Part shown: piece after piece, positions 29,030 to 36,977 of the stretch
Layout: the number at the start of each line of letters is the position of its first letter
Position numbering within the stretch: position 1 is the stretch's first letter
Assembly: GCF_030815985.1 (NCBI RefSeq)
Contig: NZ_JAUSXM010000001.1
Location: 1,674,001-1,738,000, forward strand
DNA: 64,000 bases
DNA from: Paenibacillus sp. W2I17
GTDB taxonomy: Bacteria; Bacillota; Bacilli; Paenibacillales; Paenibacillaceae
Reading direction: 5' to 3'
Program-made: the position numbers and the translations under genes
Notes under the pieces: model-generated
The model's database searches: none
Told to the model about the DNA's origin: nothing
What the model saw: the letters and a program-made list of their open reading frames with translations, nothing else

Positions 29030-29987
29030 CTCGTTCCTGTAACTGACCAGACCAGTATTTCATCAGATCAACTCGACTGATCTCGCCAATAATCTGGCGG
29101 TTACGTTCAACCAGCAGATGGTCATGGGAAGCCATGATATCAACTAATTCCGTTAACGTAATGGATACAGGAACGGCAGTTTTGGCTGATTTTGGCACAT
29201 GACCCGGTGAGAGTGGTGACATGATGGATTCGAGATCAAAATCAGATTGTGAACTCGTATCGGTGTTAGGACTTCCAACAAATTCACGTACGAAGTCATT
29301 AGCTGGCTGTCGGATCAGTTCTTCCGGGGTGCCTACCTGCAAAACCTGTCCATCCTTCATAATGCAGATGCGATCCCCCAGCTTCATCGCTTCCTGAATA
29401 TCATGGGTGACAAACACAATTGTTTTTTTCATCTGACGCTGGATATCCAGAATATCGTCCTGCAATTTCTCCCGACTCATTGGATCGAGTGCACTGAACG
29501 GTTCATCCATCAAAACTATCTCGGGATCAGCAGCGAGTGCACGCAACACACCAATTCTCTGCTGTTGTCCTCCGGATAACTCGGACGGTTTACGCTCACT
29601 GTATGTATCTCCGTGTAAACCAACCATGTCCAGTAACGTATGTACACGCTCCTTGATTTGATCTGACTTCCACTTTCGCAGTTCAGGAACAACTGCGATA
29701 TTTTCGGCAATTGTCATATGCGGGAATAGTGCAATCTGTTGCAGTACATATCCGATATTCCAGCGCAACTCGTGAATATTGTATTCATCGATTGGGCGTT
29801 CATTAATACGCACTGTTCCATCTGTTCGCTCAATCAGGCGATTGATCATTTTGAGCATGGTGGTTTTGCCACATCCACTCGGACCAATCATGACAAACAG
29901 TTCTCCCTTGTTAATGTTGAGGTTAACCTGACGCAAAGCCGTTGTTCCATCAGGATATTGTTTCGATACATTTTCGAACTGAATCAT
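29013..29987 (-). CDS. Osmolyte-type ABC importer ATPase (OpuCA/OpuBA-like)
   Basis: 324 residues. Walker A is GPSGCGKTT (about 36); the Q-loop is [11 protein letters not shown]; the signature is [19 protein letters not shown]; Walker B is [13 protein letters not shown]; and the H-loop is [10 protein letters not shown]. The C-terminal 80 residues form a single regulatory tail with one CBS-like segment ([21 protein letters not shown]), shorter than the tandem CBS of OpuCA. It is the first gene of the importer and overlaps the permease start. A 9-bp perfect hairpin lies at 30011-30033 just upstream. Confidence 0.9.
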   Translation of the reverse strand: MIQFENVSKQYPDGTTALRQVNLNINKGELFVMIGPSGCGKTTMLKMINRLIERTDGTVRINERPIDEYNIHELRWNIGYVLQQIALFPHMTIAENIAVVPELRKWKSDQIKERVHTLLDMVGLHGDTYSERKPSELSGGQQQRIGVLRALAADPEIVLMDEPFSALDPMSREKLQDDILDIQRQMKKTIVFVTHDIQEAMKLGDRICIMKDGQVLQVGTPEELIRQPANDFVREFVGSPNTDTSSQSDFDLESIMSPLSPGHVPKSAKTAVPVSITLTELVDIMASHDHLLVERNRQIIGEISRVDLMKYWSGQLQERGEGHE

Positions 29988-30010
29988 TCGCTCTCTTCGC
30001 CCCTTTATCT

Positions 30011-30033
30011 AGGGCGTGTTTCAGACACGCCCT
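30011..30033. promoter_or_regulatory. Perfect hairpin in the leader of the ABC importer operon
   Basis: AGGGCGTGT, a five-base loop and ACACGCCCT, 24 bp before the ATPase start. There is no T-run in either direction, so it is more likely an operator or leader structure than a terminator. Confidence 0.45.
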
Positions 30034-30156
30034 GACATTCATCTTCATCTATTTCCCCAAAAGTGTGTTCGTATAATCACTGCTTTCCTTAGTGTCCCTT
30101 GTTAGGGAGAGATCCATATTCGAATCAACGATGTCAACATGCTGGTAGACATGCAA

Positions 30157-30182
30157 AAAGACGGGCACTAGGCACCGTCTTC
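30157..30182 (-). terminator. Terminator of the NmrA-like gene
   Basis: On the minus strand, AAGACGGTGCC pairs with TGCCCGTCTT (imperfect), followed by TTTTTG, about 25 bp past the stop. Confidence 0.6.
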
Positions 30183-30207
30183 TCATAATATGAAAATGTT
30201 TCTTCCA

Positions 30208-31068
30208 TTATTTCCATACTTCCATATGATTCTGAATAAATTGCTCGAATGAAATAGGGTTATTCCCCGTTAATTTTTTCACCGTATCCGTCGTTTGATC
30301 TTCTCTCCCCTCCTCCTGGATAGGTACATCCAGTCCTGCGAGGGCAGCAGCGTATTCTCCTGACATTCCTGCGCGAATCATGCTGTTCCTCAATTTATCA
30401 TCGGACAAAGATTCATGCTGGATGGACTGACCCAGTACACGGCTCAAGACGTCTGCAACCTGTCCATAGGACAACGACTCCGGCCCTGTAATGATATGCT
30501 CCGTATTATGAGGAACAATATCCGTCAGAGCATGGAACGCAACTGCCGCGATATCATCTGCACTAACAAATCCAATTTTCCCGTCACCCGTAGCACTGTA
30601 TATTTTCCCGAGTTGCTTCGTCGTCTCCCGATGCGGCCCTTCCGTAAAGTTCTCCATAAAATAGGAAGGCTGCAATACAGTCCACTCAGGAGCATGAGCT
30701 TTTATATACTGATGTACTTTGCCAAATATAGGACCCTCTTCATCAATTGAAGCACTGCCAAGTAAAACGAATCGCTTAACGCCGTTCCACAATGCTTCCT
30801 TGATGAACGGAATGATGACGTCTTCTGGGTTCATATCCATGACTGGCATGACAAGGTACACCTGATTCACATTTTTCAGCGCCAGCGCATATGTCTCGGA
30901 ATCATACCAATCAAAATAGACATAATTATCGGCAGAACCAGAAAGAGATGTTTTCGTTCTTCCTGCCAAACGCACCGGATAATGATGCTTTTGAAGTATG
31001 GCCGCAACACGGCTTCCTGTCTTTCCATTAGCTCCCGTAATAAGTGTCAACGATTTATCATTGATCAT
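30208..31068 (-). CDS. NmrA-like NAD(P)-binding protein
   Basis: 286 residues. Rossmann fold with TLITGANGKTGSRVA (G-x-x-G-x-x-G) at the N-terminus. RFVLLGSASIDEEGP and VLQPSYFMENFTEG are typical of atypical short-chain dehydrogenases of the NmrA/QOR2 group, which sense or use NAD(P)H. The start overlaps the preceding NTF2-like gene by 11 bp, with GGAGGTAAC ahead of it. The TetR operator upstream of that gene probably controls both. Confidence 0.87.
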   Translation of the reverse strand: MINDKSLTLITGANGKTGSRVAAILQKHHYPVRLAGRTKTSLSGSADNYVYFDWYDSETYALALKNVNQVYLVMPVMDMNPEDVIIPFIKEALWNGVKRFVLLGSASIDEEGPIFGKVHQYIKAHAPEWTVLQPSYFMENFTEGPHRETTKQLGKIYSATGDGKIGFVSADDIAAVAFHALTDIVPHNTEHIITGPESLSYGQVADVLSRVLGQSIQHESLSDDKLRNSMIRAGMSGEYAAALAGLDVPIQEEGREDQTTDTVKKLTGNNPISFEQFIQNHMEVWK

Positions 31069-31504
31069 GCTTGTTACCTCCTAAGTCCGATTCGAGTACG
31101 ACCATCGGATTCCAATAGTCTTTATAATGTGTAATTTTTCCATTAGAGTGGCGCACTACAGAGATGTAAGTTTGGTTGTATGGCTTGCCTGTAACTAATG
31201 AACGCCCTTTACAAGTAAATTCAGCTACAAACTGTTGTTTCGTCGAATCAGCCAAGATCACCGGTTCAGAAAACTGCTGGATTTCAATCATCCCCAGTAG
31301 ATTATGAAGATGATTCGTAATTTCGGCTTTGCCTTCCAGTTTCTGAGGATATCCTGCCGGTGCATATGGGAATTCGAAGATAGCTTCAGATGTATATAAC
31401 TCCAACCACTGTTCCAGTTTTCCTTCCAGTAGCAATTGAGTAAATCCATGCATGATCTGATGCGGTATACTATTGCCCGCTTCCATCTGCTGAGATTGTG
31501 TCAT
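31058..31504 (-). CDS. NTF2/SnoaL-like protein
   Basis: 148 residues with the cone-shaped NTF2-like fold: LLLEGKLEQWLELYTSEAIF, FPYAPAGYP and the C-terminal GKITHYKDYWNPMVVLESD. It is closest in look to the PhzA/B-like and SnoaL-like groups, some of which are isomerases or cyclases. No reaction can be assigned. The ribosome site AGGAGGAAATAAGG is very strong. It is the first gene of a two-gene unit with the NmrA-like gene, behind a TetR-type operator. Confidence 0.8.
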   Translation of the reverse strand: MTQSQQMEAGNSIPHQIMHGFTQLLLEGKLEQWLELYTSEAIFEFPYAPAGYPQKLEGKAEITNHLHNLLGMIEIQQFSEPVILADSTKQQFVAEFTCKGRSLVTGKPYNQTYISVVRHSNGKITHYKDYWNPMVVLESDLGGNKHDQ

Positions 31505-31540
31505 CCTTATTTCCTCCTTCAGTTTGTTTGGTGTTCTTTT

Positions 31541-31560
31541 TCCAGACCGAACGGTCTGGA
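31541..31560. promoter_or_regulatory. TetR-type operator before the NTF2/NmrA unit
   Basis: TCCAGACCG-AA-CGGTCTGGA, a 20-bp dyad with 9-bp arms, 37 bp before the NTF2-like start. It resembles the site upstream of the neighbouring TetR gene at 32263. Confidence 0.75.
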
Positions 31561-31634
31561 ATAGTCAAAAAATAAACGCCCTAAGCGTTCATTTTCAAAA
31601 AACCGTAAAGAATTCTTCCTCGAATCATGTAAAG

Positions 31635-32219
31635 CTAATCCATAGCCCTTAGGGTCATTTGTACAAAATCTCGCAGCGCTTCTGCACTTGCACCGCTCTT
31701 CGCCGTAAAGGTCAATGAGAGTCGGGAATAATTCAGAAAACGGGCAAGCCCGGGCAATTCTTCCTCTGCGTGCCTCAGTTCGCCACTCCTCTGGCCTCGT
31801 AACAGCGCAGTATGAATAACATCTTCCATTTGTTGGTTAGTGGTTTGAATAAAAGCTGCGATTTCGTGATTTTGTGGTGCCTGTTCAACCGCGCTATTAA
31901 TGATGAAACATTCATTACGACGTTCGTTGTCTGTCAACACGTTAACCGCTTCGTTGAACAACTCCGTCACGCCTTGCCTCACACTTGTACATTCGTCTAA
32001 TAGTCTGATTCCCGCTTCTGTCTTCTGCTGAATATAGAATTTAAGAGCAGAGACAAATAAATCATGTTTAGTTCCGTAGGTGTCATACAGGCTTTGCCGC
32101 GCAATGCCAAGTTCACTCAGCAGTAAGCTCAAAGATGTACCTTCATAACCGTACGCTCCAAATACAGACGTTGCTTTTCTTAGAACGGTCTCCGTGTCAA
32201 ACTCCTTGGCTCTTCCCAA
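31635..32219 (-). CDS. TetR-family regulator
   Basis: 194 residues from TTG 32219, preceded by GGAGGTGAGG. The helix-turn-helix is FGAYGYEGTSLSLLLSELGIARQSLYDTYGTK. The C-terminal domain resembles the TetR_C YxaF/AcrR-like group, with a Cys in NECFIINSAVE. It lies upstream of the NTF2/NmrA pair on the same strand, with related palindromes before itself and before that pair, suggesting control of both. Confidence 0.92.
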   Translation of the reverse strand: MGRAKEFDTETVLRKATSVFGAYGYEGTSLSLLLSELGIARQSLYDTYGTKHDLFVSALKFYIQQKTEAGIRLLDECTSVRQGVTELFNEAVNVLTDNERRNECFIINSAVEQAPQNHEIAAFIQTTNQQMEDVIHTALLRGQRSGELRHAEEELPGLARFLNYSRLSLTFTAKSGASAEALRDFVQMTLRAMD

Positions 32220-32262
32220 TTTCAGACCTCACCTCCCTATTCATTAACTAAAGAATACCTTT

Positions 32263-32282
32263 TCCAGACTGATCAGTCAAGA
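32263..32282. promoter_or_regulatory. TetR-type operator before the TetR gene
   Basis: TCCAGACTGATCAGTCAAGA, with a perfect GACTGATCAGTC core, 44 bp before the start. It is similar to the site at 31541. Confidence 0.6.
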
Positions 32283-32386
32283 AAATAAGTGCTTTGATTT
32301 TTGCCAAAGTGGTATAATGGGAATAGAAGCTGAATGAATTCTTTTACCACTTACAACCATGACCACATATAAAGGAGTGTACCTAT

Positions 32387-32749
32387 ATGTATATTCAAAT
32401 TACAGATTTGGCTGCAAAACGATTGACGGAAAGCCTGAATGACCAACCAGGATATTTCAAAGTGATCTATGACTTGGAAGGTTGCGGATGTAACGGAGTT
32501 ATCGCTATTATCATTGTTGATGAACTTGCGGCTCTCGACGCGCAGATTGAAACCAATCTGGTGCCATTCTATGTTGATCCGAAGCAGCAGCTAAACCTTG
32601 AACAACACATGAAGCTGGATACAGAAGAGAATTATCCTTCTTTCAAATTAAGCAGTGATTCTGGTGTGCTCAGCGCCAACGTTCGCGTTCGTGACACCCG
32701 TGCAGTAACAGCGGGAAGCTCCGGTGGATCTGACGCCTGCATGCTGTAA
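32387..32749 (+). CDS. A-type Fe-S cluster family protein (YqkB-like HesB/IscA)
   Basis: 120 residues of the Fe-S biosynthesis domain family: TDLAAKRLTESL at the start, then FKVIYDLEGCGCNGVIAIII. It has cysteines in GCGC and one near the C-terminus (SDACML), rather than the standard C-x-C pair of IscA, as in the shorter Firmicute YqkB group. Iron or cluster carriage is inferred from the family. AAGGAG precedes ATG 32387. It is monocistronic. Confidence 0.82.
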   Translation: MYIQITDLAAKRLTESLNDQPGYFKVIYDLEGCGCNGVIAIIIVDELAALDAQIETNLVPFYVDPKQQLNLEQHMKLDTEENYPSFKLSSDSGVLSANVRVRDTRAVTAGSSGGSDACML

Positions 32750-32786
32750 CACAGTCTCCAGCATGAATTAACAACACTCTCTTCAC

Positions 32787-32818
32787 AACAAAAGCCGTTG
32801 CATCTAAACGGTTTTTTT
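32787..32818 (+). terminator. Terminator after the Fe-S family gene
   Basis: AAAGCCGTT pairs with AACGGTTT (one bulge), followed by TTTTT. Confidence 0.55.
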
Positions 32819-32864
32819 AACGTTCTTTTCCTTATATGCCTCTATCAGAGTTGCAAAAAGACTC

Positions 32865-33056
32865 TATAAAAGATGAACTAAACATTTACACGAAACGGAG
32901 AGGACAGAAAAAACCTGAAGAAACGAAGTGTTCGCCTTTATCACAAGATTTTCACCATTATAAAATTGAATCAAAAAAATCAGGGGATAACAGCGATCGG
33001 AAGGTTGTTCTGTCATCGAAGTGGCAAGGTAAATATCCTCTAGTTAGATTTTATAG
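32865..33056. repeat. Interspersed MITE-like repeat, copy 2 (degenerate)
   Basis: Left end TATAAAAGATGAACTAAACATTTACAC; right end GGTAAATATCCTCTAGTTAG running into TTTTATAG. Between them are the family words GGAGAGGACAGAAAAAACCTG, GTGTTCGCC and GGGGATAACAGCGATCGGAA. The middle has diverged. It sits just upstream of the carboxypeptidase gene. An open frame across it is a by-product of the repeat. Confidence 0.75.
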
Positions 33057-33158
33057 CAAACTTTGTTTACAACTCGGAAACAATTGGAGAACCTATGGAT
33101 ATAATCCTCTAGTATACTCGGTATATAGATTCATATATTCCGAGGAGGAACACACATC

Positions 33159-33932
33159 ATGAAACCTTTTACTCGTAAATCCATCATATCTACAATTCTT
33201 ATAGGCTCTGTTGTAGCAGGTTCTGCCTTTACTACGTTTCCCATCACTTCAAGCCTGAATCCCGTCGCGTCTGCGGCAAGCTCTAGCTTCACTCAATTTC
33301 TGCATGATAATGCACCTGGTCGTACGATCAAAACGATTAAAAATGTGGCAACTGTGACCAATGTGTCCAGTACAGTTGTGCTTGTCAATAAAAAGAGAAA
33401 TCTGCCTTCAACTTATGCACCTCAAGATTTGGTTGTACCTAATATTCCTTTTAGCTTCTCAGGTTCCAGTCCGAAGAAACAGATGCGTAAAGTAGCTGCA
33501 ACCGCGATAGAGAAATTATTTGCCGCTGCCAAAAAAGACGGTATCGATATCAAAGCCGTATCTGGCTATCGCTCTTATGCGACCCAGAAATCGATCTTTG
33601 ACCGTAATGCCAGCATCAAAGGTGAAGCTGTTGCCAATAAAACAAGTGCTCGGCCAGGACAAAGCGAACATCAAACGGGTCTAGCCATGGATATCTCCAG
33701 CGCTTCGGCTGGTTATGATCTTCAGCAAAGTTTTGGCAACACCAAAGAAGGCAAATGGCTGAAAGCCAATGCCCACAAGTACGGATTCATCATCCGTTAT
33801 GGCAAAGATCAGGAGAAACTGACTGGTTACTCCTATGAGCCATGGCATGTACGTTATGTAGGGGTATATATTGCTGGTGAGATTACCAACCAGAAACTTA
33901 CGCTGGAGCAGTATTTGGAACGTGCCAAATAA
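33159..33932 (+). CDS. Secreted D-Ala-D-Ala carboxypeptidase-like protein (M15, VanY type)
   Basis: 257 residues with an N-terminal signal peptide (KSIISTILIGSVVAGSAF ... ASAA, cleaved near 41). The M15B core shows VSGYRSYATQKSIF, the zinc motif SEHQTGLAMD (S-x-H-x6-D) and EPWHVRYVG carrying the second ligand His and the catalytic Glu. It would trim the terminal D-Ala of peptidoglycan stems outside the cell. There are no van resistance genes around it, so a housekeeping role is likely. The ribosome site CGAGGAGG precedes ATG 33159. Confidence 0.92.
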   Translation: MKPFTRKSIISTILIGSVVAGSAFTTFPITSSLNPVASAASSSFTQFLHDNAPGRTIKTIKNVATVTNVSSTVVLVNKKRNLPSTYAPQDLVVPNIPFSFSGSSPKKQMRKVAATAIEKLFAAAKKDGIDIKAVSGYRSYATQKSIFDRNASIKGEAVANKTSARPGQSEHQTGLAMDISSASAGYDLQQSFGNTKEGKWLKANAHKYGFIIRYGKDQEKLTGYSYEPWHVRYVGVYIAGEITNQKLTLEQYLERAK

Positions 33933-34004
33933 GGCAGGTTTGAACCCAAAGCCTAGACAGTTATTTGATTAGATAAAAGAAGCGTGACTATAGATAACAT
34001 GACT

Positions 34005-34045
34005 GAAGGAGAAGATGGGGCCGCAACTGGCCCTCTTCTGCTTCA
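34005..34045. terminator. Terminator-like hairpin after the carboxypeptidase gene
   Basis: GAAGGAGAAGATGGGGCC pairs imperfectly with GGCCCTCTTCTGCTTC, between converging genes. Only a short T-rich stretch follows. Confidence 0.5.
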
Positions 34046-34066
34046 ATCTTTCATTTACACATTTCA

Positions 34067-34306
34067 TCATGTCCCAACGATTTTTCTAAAGATCAGTGGC
34101 AGTCTCTTCAGACCTTCTGTTCCAGCCCAAGAGCCTACTCCAGCTAGTATTGCATTATGGCACAAATAAAGTGCGACATTGTACACGATAGGGCCTAGAA
34201 TAATCTCCACTACTACAAAACGTTTTAACGTCGAAGATTGGATCACATATACCCGAAATTCATGAGGGTCATGTCCTCCCATATACCTTGCGATCAATGC
34301 TTTCAT
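34067..34306 (-). CDS. Small hypothetical protein, one predicted membrane helix
   Basis: 79 residues, MKALIARYMGGHDPHEFRVY at the start and one hydrophobic stretch in the middle (VVVEIILGPIVYNVALYLC). GAGGTGA lies 4 bases before the ATG, supporting a real gene. No family is recognised. It lies between the carboxypeptidase terminator and the divergent nitroreductase promoter. Confidence 0.5.
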   Translation of the reverse strand: MKALIARYMGGHDPHEFRVYVIQSSTLKRFVVVEIILGPIVYNVALYLCHNAILAGVGSWAGTEGLKRLPLIFRKIVGT

Positions 34307-34368
34307 GAATCACCTCTAGTGTTTTATTTTAGCGTATGGCAGACGATCCTTGTCTTATTCTAAAATAA

Positions 34369-34400
34369 TACTTACATAAAGTAACTAAGTGTGTTATAGT
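34369..34400 (+). promoter_or_regulatory. Nitroreductase promoter with YodB/CatR-like box
   Basis: -35 TTACAT (34372-34377), 17-bp spacer and -10 TATAGT (34395-34400). TACT-N7-AGTA (34369-34383) overlaps the -35. TACT-N7-AGTA is the known B. subtilis YodB/CatR binding consensus that represses the nitroreductase gene yodC. Confidence 0.6.
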
Positions 34401-34436
34401 CAGTTTATAAATCATACATAAGCGAGGGAAACTACC

Positions 34437-35069
34437 ATGAGTGAGTTGGAGAATCTAGTCAAAAACCGTAGATCGGCCGTTATTTTTGAAGAAGGAATTG
34501 AAATTTCAGATTCGGAACTGCAAGAGATGTTTGCCCTTAACAAATTTGCACCATCTGCCTTTAACCTGCAACACACGCACTATCTTGTGATTAAAGACGA
34601 GGAACAGAAAGAGAAAGTCTATGAAGCTTCCCAGCAATATAAGGTAAAAACAGCTTCTGCGGTCATCGTGGTATTGGGCGACGTCAACGCGCATCATCAT
34701 ATCCGCACGATTAACGAAGGCTTGTTGAACCTGGGCGCTCTTACTCCGTTCCAATATGAGCAGGAATCCCAAAGTGTCACCGAATTTTACGAATCTCGCG
34801 GCAGATTCTTCCAACGTGAGGATGCGATTCGCAATGCCAGCCTGTCTGCCATGCAATTGATGCTGATCGCTCAGGATCGCGGTTGGGACACTTGTCCAAT
34901 GATTGGCTTTGACTCGGAAGAACTGCAACGGAGTTTGGAAATCCCTAACCATTACTTACCGGTTATGCTGATCACCATCGGCAAAAAGTCGGAAGCCAAA
35001 CAGCGCCCACGCGGTTACCGTAAACCGATTAACGAATATGTTAGCTTCAACAAAATGCACGCTGAATAA
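34437..35069 (+). CDS. Nitroreductase family protein (YodC/MhqN-like)
   Basis: 210 residues, FMN-dependent NAD(P)H reductase fold: KNRRSAVIFEEGIEISDSEL and the FMN segment FAPSAFNLQHTHYLVI near the N-terminus; IAQDRGWDTCPMIGFDSEEL in the middle; and a C-terminal KQRPRGYRKPINEYVSFN. Bacillus homologues reduce quinones and nitroaromatics during electrophile stress. The promoter carries a YodB-type box. The regulator itself is not adjacent; the only HxlR-type gene in view is at 16016-16405. Confidence 0.9.
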   Translation: MSELENLVKNRRSAVIFEEGIEISDSELQEMFALNKFAPSAFNLQHTHYLVIKDEEQKEKVYEASQQYKVKTASAVIVVLGDVNAHHHIRTINEGLLNLGALTPFQYEQESQSVTEFYESRGRFFQREDAIRNASLSAMQLMLIAQDRGWDTCPMIGFDSEELQRSLEIPNHYLPVMLITIGKKSEAKQRPRGYRKPINEYVSFNKMHAE

Positions 35070-35097
35070 CATAAAAGTAGTTAAAAGACACAACAAA

Positions 35098-35119
35098 AAA
35101 GCCACGATCTCGTGGCTTT
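35098..35119. terminator. Terminator between nitroreductase and LRR genes
   Basis: AAAGCCACGA-TC-TCGTGGCTTT, a perfect 10-bp stem with A-run and T-rich flanks. The LRR stop lies at its edge. Confidence 0.75.
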
Positions 35120-36278
35120 AATACGTTTTATAGATCAACGTATCCAACATGTGAAATTCATCGTCAAACTCCGCATATATGTACAGTCGACCAGCAGGTG
35201 TATCCCCCGCATCATAACCCAATCGGAAATATTGATCTCCCTGAAATTCTGCATCAGCCAAAATCAATGTATTGATATCTTCGTCCGGATGAGCCTCGGC
35301 AATGGTTTTAAGTGCCTGCTCACCAAGCATGTCCCACCGTTTCCACGTCTCTTCCATATATGAGGATAAGGCTTCCGTCTCTGTCTTAGTTGAAACCTGT
35401 GCAGTGACTACCAGTTCTTTATCCTGAATAAGTAAGCTCATCTGATAGTTGGACATCGAGACGTCATACTGAAACAACCCCATACCCGGAACTTCATGAT
35501 TGGATTCAAACATTAGATTATCTGCATACTGCAGTCTTTCCAGCTTGGGATTAGCGCTATAATCCAACTCGGTTAATTTGTTCTCGGAACAGTACAACTC
35601 TTTTAGTTGTACGTTATGGCGAATATCCAGCTTGCTAATATGGTTGTTAAAACAACGGACACTCTCTAAAACCATATTTGAACGAAAATCCAACTGTTTG
35701 ATATGGTTGTGGTTACAACGAAGTTCAATCAAGTTTAGACAACCGGTTACATCAAGTTCCAACATGTAATTGTTGGCGCAATCAAGTCGCCGCAGTTGCT
35801 TATTGTGTTCAAGTTCAAGTGAGAAAAGAGCGTTATAACTGCAACTAAGTTCCTCCAACTGCTCAAGGTGCTCCGAAGCCAGCTCCGATAACATATTCCA
35901 ATGACACTCCACCGTTATAAGTTTGGAATTATGAGAAAGATCCAATTTGCGAAGTCGATTAAAACTGCAATCCAGCACCTGCAATTCCGAATTGGAGCGG
36001 AGGTCCAGTGTAAGAAGCTGATTCTCTCTGCAACGTAATATCCTCAGCTTGTGATTCTGAGCTAGATCCAAACCAGTCAATTGATTATAGGCACAATCCA
36101 GCTCTTGAAGACCCCTGAAATACTCGACTCCATCAAGATTGCTAATATTGTGATTTGAGAGTTCTAATATCTCAACCTCACAAACGTCACTCTCCTGAAT
36201 GAAATCCCGCTGATCACAAAAACGATCCAACACAACTTGCCTGAAACGTTCATCCGTGAAGGCATAAGTAATATCCAT
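35118..36278 (-). CDS. Leucine-rich repeat protein with a cysteine ladder
   Basis: About 386 residues from ATG 36278 (GGGGGAGG eight bases upstream; the frame runs back to 36329 without a better site). Residues about 45-260 are nine to ten consecutive 21-residue repeats of the form L-x-x-L-x-C-x-x-N-x-L-x-x-L-D-L-x-x-N, nine with Cys at the same position and the last with Tyr. There is no signal peptide, so it is probably cytosolic. The C-terminal 130 residues form a separate alpha/beta domain of unknown family. Repeats of this kind usually bind other proteins; the partner is unknown. Confidence 0.8.
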   Translation of the reverse strand: MDITYAFTDERFRQVVLDRFCDQRDFIQESDVCEVEILELSNHNISNLDGVEYFRGLQELDCAYNQLTGLDLAQNHKLRILRCRENQLLTLDLRSNSELQVLDCSFNRLRKLDLSHNSKLITVECHWNMLSELASEHLEQLEELSCSYNALFSLELEHNKQLRRLDCANNYMLELDVTGCLNLIELRCNHNHIKQLDFRSNMVLESVRCFNNHISKLDIRHNVQLKELYCSENKLTELDYSANPKLERLQYADNLMFESNHEVPGMGLFQYDVSMSNYQMSLLIQDKELVVTAQVSTKTETEALSSYMEETWKRWDMLGEQALKTIAEAHPDEDINTLILADAEFQGDQYFRLGYDAGDTPAGRLYIYAEFDDEFHMLDTLIYKTY

Positions 36279-36445
36279 GTCTAGCGCCTCCCCCTCTCGT
36301 TTTGCTCTATTGGAACAGTCTTCCAACATATTATCACTATTCTATGAGTTTCGTCGCCGGGATTCAACAATTACCTAAGCAAACTCTTTTATACCATGTT
36401 AGCATCCAACATGTAAGAGAAAACCATATAGAGAGGATGATTTTC

Positions 36446-36904
36446 ATGGAAATGGTTATCGAAAACCTTCCGTCATACCGTATCGCCTATGTTCGACAAG
36501 TCGGTCCTTACGGTCCAGCCAATGCTCAAGCGATGAATACGCTGAAACAATGGGCAGACAAAAACCAATTGCTTCATGAATCAGCAACATTACTGGGCAT
36601 ACCCCAAGATGACCCTTCTACCACACCGCCCGAAAAATGTAGATATGATGCCTGTATTGTTATTGCCGAATTTGAACGCCTGGAAGATGATTCTATTGAG
36701 TTTGGCGAGCTATCAGGCGGAGATTATCTCATCTGTAAGGTGAGACATACGGCAGAAGCTATTCAGCGGGCATGGAATGTGATCATGCACCATTTGCAAA
36801 CAAGTGGTTATCGGATGGACAACAAACCGGTTATAGAACGATATCGTTGGGAACTGCTTAATCAGCATTATTGCGAGATATGTGTACCTGTAAGACCCGT
36901 GTAA
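36446..36904 (+). CDS. GyrI-like / AraC effector-binding domain protein
   Basis: 152 residues from ATG 36446 with GAGAGG ten bases upstream; the open frame extends back to 36302 but without support. It is a single GyrI-like small-molecule-binding domain: SYRIAYVRQVGPYGPANAQAM at the N-terminus and a YRWELLNQHYCEICVPVRP C-terminus, with CRYDACIVIAEF in the middle. It has no DNA-binding domain. The family includes the gyrase inhibitor SbmC and drug-sensor domains. It is divergent from the LRR gene. Confidence 0.82.
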   Translation: MEMVIENLPSYRIAYVRQVGPYGPANAQAMNTLKQWADKNQLLHESATLLGIPQDDPSTTPPEKCRYDACIVIAEFERLEDDSIEFGELSGGDYLICKVRHTAEAIQRAWNVIMHHLQTSGYRMDNKPVIERYRWELLNQHYCEICVPVRPV

Positions 36905-36927
36905 CCCATGTTACGAGGAAACGAAAA

Positions 36928-36953
36928 AAGTGACTTCAAATTGAAGTCACTTT
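36928..36953 (+). terminator. Terminator after the GyrI-like gene
   Basis: A perfect AAAGTGACTTCA/TGAAGTCACTTT stem, then TCTCGTTC. Symmetrical, so usable both ways. Confidence 0.7.
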
Positions 36954-36977
36954 CTCGTTCAGTAATATTACTGCTAC

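Noticed and set aside
32836..33162. Open frame of 108 codons upstream of the carboxypeptidase gene
   Set aside because: It lies almost entirely in repeat copy 2 and its composition follows the repeat. No ribosome site was seen, and the equivalent frames are broken in the other copies.
33159..33932. Vancomycin-resistance (van) cluster
   Set aside because: Only a VanY-like carboxypeptidase is present. There are no vanHAX or vanRS-type neighbours.
33984..34169. Plus-strand open frame of 61 codons after the carboxypeptidase
   Set aside because: It runs through the terminator-like hairpin and has no ribosome site. The minus-strand 79-residue frame has a good one.
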